12,334 bases of DNA from a bacterium (GTDB lineage Bacteria > Bacillota > Clostridia > Oscillospirales > Acutalibacteraceae): contig JAHKZS010000196.1 of the NCBI GenBank assembly GCA_020626545.1, positions 1 through 12,334 on the forward strand, written 5' to 3'. The notes beneath the pieces are model-generated. The model had not been told where the DNA came from and ran no database searches. It saw nothing but the letters and a program-made list of their open reading frames with translations. The translations under genes were made by a program, and so were the position numbers. Positions 7,395-12,334 of the stretch are shown here, piece after piece (within the stretch, counting starts at the first letter, position 1; every line of letters begins with the position of its first letter).

Positions 7395-10300
7395 ATTTTA
7401 CAACAACATTTTCGTCGCCGAGTTGGTATTTAAGTTCCTTTATCATAACGTCGTTTAAGCTTACCCACATTTTATCGGGAGCTATAAGCTTTTTGTTACT
7501 TTCAGTCAGATAAAACACAACCGGAGTTCTTCCGCCGAATATATCAATAACCCTGAACGCTTTATTATAAAGCTCGGAATCGAGCTTATCTATACGCAGA
7601 TAAAGCTTGGGCGGTTTATTGCTTTTAACAGGAGCTTTTGGAGTTTGAGGTTTAGGAACGCTGTTTTTATCGACCTTTCTAATCTCGTTACAGATAATCT
7701 TAGGATCCTCGTCCTCTTTAAGACTAACCGTCGCGAACATTTCAACAATACTTCCCTGAGATAAAAGCGGAGCGAATTTAGAAAACACATCGGGAAAAAC
7801 AAGCGCTTCAACCGAACCGTATCTGTCCTCAACATTGACAAAAGCCATAGTGCGATTGTTTTTAGTCACCTGAGTTTTAAGCTGGGATACAATGCATACA
7901 AGATGAACAGAATCTTTATCGCGGTACATACGGCTGTCCTGGTTTACTATATCCCCTATTTTATCGCATTTAACGGCTTTAATATAGTCCTCGAACTCGT
8001 CAATCGGATGTCCGCTCAAATACATTCCAGCGACCTCGTTTTCCATAAAGAGCAATTCCTCTTTAGAAAACTCGCTTAAATTAGGCGGTTGCGGTTCGTT
8101 TGATTCGGAAGAAATATCAGCGCCCATATCGAAGAAAGAGAGCTGACCGCGGATATTCTTTTTATTTTCGTACTCTAAATCGGAAAGTACAGTTTTAGCC
8201 ATTACGAGCATTTGGCGGCGGTTTAAGTCGAAACCGTCCAAAGCTCCGCATTTAACAAGGCTCTCTAAAGCCCTTATATTCATAGTTTTTCCGTAATTGC
8301 GCTTACAGAAATCATAAAAGCTCTTATATTTTTCGAGACGGCGTTTTTCGATAATAGAGTCGATAAACTGCCTGCCGAGATTTTTAATAGCAAGTAGTCC
8401 GTAGCGAATGTCTTTACCGGATACTGTAAATTCATAAGAACTGGAATTTACATCGGGCGGTAAAACCCTTATACCTAAATTATGGCACTCGGCTATATAA
8501 ACGGCGAGCTTGTTTCGGTTATCAAGTACGCTCGACATAAGGCAAGCCATATACTGTTTAGGATAGTGACATTTAAGCCAAGCGGTCTGGAAGCTTATCT
8601 TGGCGTACGCTGTGGCGTGGGATTTATTGAACGCGTATGAGGCGAAGCTTTCCATCTCGTCATAAATAGAAGCGGCGGTTTTACGGTCAATTCCGCGTCT
8701 TAAACAGCCGTCTACCTCAACCTCGCCCTTATCGTTAACATAACCCTCGATAAAGATTTTTCGCTCGCGTTCCATAACATCGTGCTTTTTCTTACTCATA
8801 GCACGCCTTACAATATCAGCTCTGCCGAGTGAATAACCCGCGAGCTTTCGCAAAATCTGCATAACCTGTTCCTGATACACGATACATCCGTAGGTTACGT
8901 TCAGTATACTTTCGAGCATAGGATGTTTGTATCTTATATGGGAAGCGTTATGACGGCAATCTATATAAGTAGGTATACTGTCCATAGGGCCGGGCCTGTA
9001 AAGAGAGTTTACAGCGATTAAATCCTCTAAGCAATCGGGCTTAAGCTGAGTCAGGACATTCCTCATACCCTGGGACTCGAACTGGAATACTCCCTCGCAT
9101 TTTCCCTGAGAAATCATTTTATAAACAGCCTTGTCGTCATCCTTAATCATATCAAGGCTGAACTCAGGATCGGTTTCTCTAATCATCTTAACGGTATTGT
9201 CTATAGTCGTTAAGTTTCGAAGGCCGAGGAAATCCATCTTTAAAAGTCCGAGTTCCTCGAGAGTAGTCATAGTAAACTGAGTAACAGTATTTTCATCATT
9301 ACCCGAAAGCGGTACATAATCAGAAACAGGCTTATCGGTAATAACCACACCCGCGGCGTGCATAGAAGCGTTGCGGGGCATTCCCTCAAGCTTTAGGGCA
9401 ACATCAATAATATTCTTGGTCGTTGGATCGGTGTCGTACAATGTTTTAAGCTGAGTAGAAATTTTTAACGCCTTTTCTATCGTCATATTAATCTCAAACG
9501 GAACGAGCTTAGCGATTTTATCTACAGAAGCGTACGGAACCGCTAAAGCCCTTCCTACGTCGCGTATAGAACCTCTAGCAGCCATTGTGCCGAACGCGAT
9601 AATCTGGGCTACGTGGTCGCTTCCGTATTTATCCTTAACATACTCGATAACTTCCTCACGGCGTTTCTGACAGAAATCTATATCGAAATCGGGCATACTA
9701 ACTCTTTCGGGATTTAAAAATCTCTCAAAAAGAAGGTTATATTTAATCGGGTCAACATCAGTAATCCCGATACAATACGCGCAAAGCGAGCCGGCGCCCG
9801 ATCCTCTGCCCGGACCGACGGGAATTCCCGAACATTTAGCGAACTGAATAAAATCGTTAACGATTAGATAATAATCGACAAATCCCATTCTATTTACCGT
9901 GGAAAGCTCATATTCAAGCCTGTCGATTAAACTTTTATCGGGATTATTTCCGTAGTGTTTATATAAGCCCTTGTAACATTCTTCTTTAAAATACTCGAAA
10001 TGATCCACTCCCTCGGGTAAATCATAACGAGGGAGTTTTCTTACTCCAAACTCAAATTCAACATTACATCTGTCGGCAATCTTCTGGGTATTATCGTACG
10101 CTTGGGGAACATCCTTAAACAGCTCTCGCATTTCAGCTTCGGATTTTAGATAGAATTCCTCGGTCTTAAACTCCATTCTATTGTCATCGTTAATCGTCTT
10201 GCCTGTTTGGATACAAAGAAGTATACTGTGGATTTTCGAGTCCGATTTATTAATATAGTGAGAGTCGTTGGTTACGACAAGCTCCGCGCCGATCTCTCTC

Positions 10301-10878
10301 GAAATTTTAATTAAATCCGGGGCGATTCTCAGTTCTTCTTCTATTCCGTGATTCTGAAGCTCTATAAAAAAGTTATCTTTTCCGAAAATATTCTGATAAT
10401 AAAGAGCTTTTTCCTTAGCGCCGTTATAATCACCGTTTTGTAATTTCCTCGGAATTTCACCGGCAAGACAGGCGGAAAGACAGATTAAACCCTCGTGATA
10501 CTTCTCCAGAAGCGAATCGTCAATACGAGGTTTATTATAAAAGCCCTCGGTAAAAGATAAGGATACCATTTTAATTAAATTTTGGTATCCTTTATTATTT
10601 TCGCAGAGTAAAATCATATGGTAATACTCTTTATCGTACACGGCGACTTTGTCAAAACGGCTTCTCGGAGCTACGTAAACCTCGCATCCGATAACGGGCT
10701 TTATGCCTTCCTTTTTGCAGGCTCTATAAAAATCTACAACGCCGTACATAACGCCGTGGTCGGTAATAGCGATAGCCGTCTGGCCTAATTCTTTCGCTTT
10801 TTTGGCGAGAGAATTAATACGGCACGCGCCGTCTAAAAGACTGTATTCACTATGTACATGTAAATGAGCAAATGACAT
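7393..10878 (-). CDS. dnaE: DNA polymerase III alpha subunit, DnaE type
   Basis: This is a C-family replicative polymerase of 1161 residues, the usual DnaE length. The PHP domain (1 to about 210) starts with HLHVHS; metal-type residues His7, His9, Asp40-His41, Glu66, His87, Asp205 and His207 are all present, so it may keep metal-dependent nuclease activity. The palm has PGRGSGAGS at 356-364, catalytic Asp399 and Asp401 in PDFDIDF, and Asp549 in KMDFLG. The fingers contain YRPGPMD (627-633), YQEQVM (668-673) and the NKSHATAYA block (751-759). A helix-hairpin-helix region lies about 820-880, a likely beta-clamp motif QLSFF at 912-916, and an OB fold about 990-1070. In Firmicutes DnaE works beside PolC, mainly in lagging-strand synthesis; polC is not in the window. 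GGAG (10886-10889) precedes the ATG by seven bases, one base after the xseA stop, so the two genes are coupled. The gene ends inside the shared terminator. Confidence 0.98.
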   Translation of the reverse strand: MSFAHLHVHSEYSLLDGACRINSLAKKAKELGQTAIAITDHGVMYGVVDFYRACKKEGIKPVIGCEVYVAPRSRFDKVAVYDKEYYHMILLCENNKGYQNLIKMVSLSFTEGFYNKPRIDDSLLEKYHEGLICLSACLAGEIPRKLQNGDYNGAKEKALYYQNIFGKDNFFIELQNHGIEEELRIAPDLIKISREIGAELVVTNDSHYINKSDSKIHSILLCIQTGKTINDDNRMEFKTEEFYLKSEAEMRELFKDVPQAYDNTQKIADRCNVEFEFGVRKLPRYDLPEGVDHFEYFKEECYKGLYKHYGNNPDKSLIDRLEYELSTVNRMGFVDYYLIVNDFIQFAKCSGIPVGPGRGSGAGSLCAYCIGITDVDPIKYNLLFERFLNPERVSMPDFDIDFCQKRREEVIEYVKDKYGSDHVAQIIAFGTMAARGSIRDVGRALAVPYASVDKIAKLVPFEINMTIEKALKISTQLKTLYDTDPTTKNIIDVALKLEGMPRNASMHAAGVVITDKPVSDYVPLSGNDENTVTQFTMTTLEELGLLKMDFLGLRNLTTIDNTVKMIRETDPEFSLDMIKDDDKAVYKMISQGKCEGVFQFESQGMRNVLTQLKPDCLEDLIAVNSLYRPGPMDSIPTYIDCRHNASHIRYKHPMLESILNVTYGCIVYQEQVMQILRKLAGYSLGRADIVRRAMSKKKHDVMERERKIFIEGYVNDKGEVEVDGCLRRGIDRKTAASIYDEMESFASYAFNKSHATAYAKISFQTAWLKCHYPKQYMACLMSSVLDNRNKLAVYIAECHNLGIRVLPPDVNSSSYEFTVSGKDIRYGLLAIKNLGRQFIDSIIEKRRLEKYKSFYDFCKRNYGKTMNIRALESLVKCGALDGFDLNRRQMLVMAKTVLSDLEYENKKNIRGQLSFFDMGADISSESNEPQPPNLSEFSKEELLFMENEVAGMYLSGHPIDEFEDYIKAVKCDKIGDIVNQDSRMYRDKDSVHLVCIVSQLKTQVTKNNRTMAFVNVEDRYGSVEALVFPDVFSKFAPLLSQGSIVEMFATVSLKEDEDPKIICNEIRKVDKNSVPKPQTPKAPVKSNKPPKLYLRIDKLDSELYNKAFRVIDIFGGRTPVVFYLTESNKKLIAPDKMWVSLNDVMIKELKYQLGDENVVVK

Positions 10879-10879
10879 A

Positions 10880-12094
10880 CTAGTTCTCCACTACCTTGGT
10901 TATTACTTTTCCGTCTTTAAAAGTCAGGTTTATTTCATCATCTATTTTTAATTCTTTTACAGAATTAATCATCTTACCGTCTTTCTCGGCGATACTGTAT
11001 CCTCTTTGAAGTACCGATACAGGATTTAAAGCCTCAAGCTTCGCGCCGAGCTTTTTAGTCTTTTCCGAATACTCTGTAAACTCACGGTTTACAGTATTCT
11101 TGGCTCTTTCGGAAAGATTATTTAACCTTTCATCAAAAAGGTTAATTGTCTTTTCGGGAGAGTATTTCGAGAGCGAAGTATTTATATCGGAAAGATTCTT
11201 GCTTAATTTAGAAAGCTTATTATCAAAAATCGAGTTTAGATACTGACGTTGAGAGTTATAATGCGAGATAAGCTCATCCTTGTCGGGAACAGCGAGTTCC
11301 GCGGCAGCGGAAGGTGTAGGCGCTCTTAAATCCGAAACGAAGTCACATATTGTAAAATCAGTTTCGTGGCCTACTGCGGAAATCACGGGGATATTAGAGG
11401 CATATATAGCGTAAGCGAGATTCTCGTCGTTAAACGCCCATAAATCCTCAATCGAACCTCCCCCGCGTCCGATAATAATAACATCAGCGCAGTCGTATTC
11501 GTTGAACAGATTAACAGCGTTGATAAGCTGCGCGGGCGCGCCCGCGCCCTGTACAAGTACAGGACATAAAACTATATCTACGCCCGGAAATCTTCTGGTT
11601 AAGATATTACGTATATCCTGAACCGCGGCACCCGTGGGAGAAGTTATAACTCCGACGGTTTTCGGAAATTTCGGTATCGGTTTTTTATGTTCCGGAGAGA
11701 AAAGCCCTTTATCCTCGAGTTTTTTCTTTAACTGTTCGAAAGCTATTGTTAACGCGCCTATGCCGTCAGGCTGAATGTCCTCGACGTAAATCTGGTAATT
11801 ACCCGTGACCTCATACAAAGAAGCTCTGCAAAAGGCTATTACCTTCATACCTTCCTCGAGTTTAAACTTTAAGTTCCTCGCGTTACCGGCGAACATCACG
11901 GCGCTTACAACGGCATTTCTGTCCTTTAGCGAAAAATAAATATGACCGCTTCTGTAGTGGTCTTTAAGGTTGCTGATTTCACCCGTGACAAATATGCCCG
12001 ATAAATGCGCGTCATTATCGAGCAGAGATTTAACATAGTAATTCAGTTGTGACACAGAAATTATGCGGGGTTTCATAAAATCAGGATTTGTCAT
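10880..12094 (-). CDS. xseA: Exodeoxyribonuclease VII large subunit
   Basis: This is the catalytic subunit of exonuclease VII, which degrades single-stranded DNA from both ends in repair. At 404 residues it is somewhat shorter than the E. coli protein (about 456). The N-terminal OB fold (about 10-106) includes GEISNLKDHYRSGHIYFSLKD (the first part at 38-50). The nuclease domain has GVITSPTGAAVQDI at 148-161, GRGGGSIEDLWAF at 209-221 and HETDFTICDFVSD at 243-255, followed by RAPTPSAAAELA. A coiled-coil stretch (about 272-350) and the closing LNPVSVLQRGYSIA (356-369) are typical. AGAAAGG (12101-12107) six bases before the ATG supports Met1; Met7 has no such site. The start overlaps the upstream Kae1-like gene by 14 bases. 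The small subunit gene xseB, which commonly follows xseA, is absent here; dnaE follows instead. Without XseB the large subunit is not expected to be regulated normally, so a distant xseB is likely. Confidence 0.97.
   Translation of the reverse strand: MTNPDFMKPRIISVSQLNYYVKSLLDNDAHLSGIFVTGEISNLKDHYRSGHIYFSLKDRNAVVSAVMFAGNARNLKFKLEEGMKVIAFCRASLYEVTGNYQIYVEDIQPDGIGALTIAFEQLKKKLEDKGLFSPEHKKPIPKFPKTVGVITSPTGAAVQDIRNILTRRFPGVDIVLCPVLVQGAGAPAQLINAVNLFNEYDCADVIIIGRGGGSIEDLWAFNDENLAYAIYASNIPVISAVGHETDFTICDFVSDLRAPTPSAAAELAVPDKDELISHYNSQRQYLNSIFDNKLSKLSKNLSDINTSLSKYSPEKTINLFDERLNNLSERAKNTVNREFTEYSEKTKKLGAKLEALNPVSVLQRGYSIAEKDGKMINSVKELKIDDEINLTFKDGKVITKVVEN
11530..11547. repeat. Perfect 18-bp all-GC palindrome inside xseA
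   Basis: GCGCGGGCGCGCCCGCGC is its own reverse complement and consists only of G and C in a gene of much lower GC. It encodes the GAGAPA part of the VQGAGAPAQL segment (residues 181-190) of XseA, where family members have similar small residues, so protein constraint explains part of it. No function is assigned. Confidence 0.6.
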
Positions 12095-12334
12095 AAACAG
12101 CCTTTCTGTATGTTAAATAAGCTATACCCGCGGCGTTATCAGCCGAAAATTCAGGCTCGGCGAAATACGCGCCGTATTTAGCTTCAAAGTTTTTTCTTAT
12201 AATAGAATTGGACATAACTCCGCCCGCGTACAAAAGCGGAAGTTTGCCGTATTTTTCAAGTAATTTATCGGTCATCCCGCTTAGAGTATTCTCGATATAC
12301 TTTAAACAATAAGCGGAGATATATTCTTTAGAAG
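12081..12334 (-). CDS. Kae1/TsaD-like protein, C-terminal part (partial at window edge)
   Basis: The frame is open from the right edge of the window to the stop at 12081, giving the last 83 or so residues; the ATG at 12275 is internal, since 19 in-frame codons without a stop precede it. The visible part has AGGVMSNSIIR and AEPEFSADNAAGIAY, close to the C-terminal signature of the TsaD/Kae1/M22 family (AGGV-x2-N and PE-F-x-DN-x3-IA), including the Asp of the metal site. In TsaD this family makes the threonylcarbamoyl-adenosine modification of tRNA. The protein ends soon after DNAAGIAY, shorter than usual TsaD tails, so it may be a paralogue rather than TsaD itself. It overlaps xseA by 14 bases in the same direction, so it belongs to the xseA-dnaE transcript. 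Confidence 0.7.
   Translation of the reverse strand, partial: SKEYISAYCLKYIENTLSGMTDKLLEKYGKLPLLYAGGVMSNSIIRKNFEAKYGAYFAEPEFSADNAAGIAYLTYRKAVYDKS

Noticed and set aside
7590..7841. 83-codon frame inside dnaE
   Set aside because: It is an alternative frame of the conserved dnaE OB-fold region with no independent start signals.

Overview
The window looks like a chromosomal core segment from an anaerobic, low-to-moderate-GC Gram-positive bacterium of the class Clostridia, probably a gut or rumen member of the Oscillospirales/Ruminococcaceae type. The reasons are a groESL operon under a perfect CIRCE operator, strong AGGAGG-type ribosome binding sites, a strictly anaerobic ferredoxin-dependent 2-oxoacid oxidoreductase, and the style of the DnaE, XseA and GroEL proteins. 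The placement is inference from protein style; no database search was possible.

Layout, left to right. Bases 1-135 hold AT-rich sequence and a strong hairpin terminator. The groES-groEL heat-shock operon (minus strand, 136-2078) has a readable SigA-type promoter and CIRCE at 2117-2175. An AT-rich spacer with a perfect 18-bp palindrome (2200-2217) separates it from a single amidohydrolase-2 family gene (minus strand, 2326-3147). A 90-base divergent intergenic region follows. It leads into a four-gene plus-strand operon (3238-7347): iorA, iorB, a phenylacetate-CoA ligase (paaK-like) and a tandem ACT-domain protein. A 14-bp bidirectional terminator (7365-7394) closes this operon and, from the other side, a minus-strand operon running from the right edge: a Kae1/TsaD-like gene (partial), xseA and dnaE, all overlapping or one base apart.

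How the genes work together. IorAB interconverts aryl-pyruvates (indolepyruvate, phenylpyruvate, hydroxyphenylpyruvate) and aryl-acetyl-CoA using ferredoxin. The ligase activates free aryl-acetate to the CoA thioester. Together they can run towards aromatic amino acid synthesis from environmental phenylacetate or indoleacetate (reductive carboxylation), or towards aromatic amino acid fermentation. The ACT protein is a plausible amino-acid-sensing partner. The right-hand operon carries DNA replication and repair functions (DnaE-type polymerase III alpha and exonuclease VII large subunit), and the expected small subunit gene xseB is not next to xseA. No tRNA, rRNA, CRISPR array, insertion sequence or phage gene was seen. 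Apart from the arylpyruvate/ACT module and the xseA-dnaE arrangement, this is an ordinary housekeeping region, and I found no convincing sign of a wholly new system.
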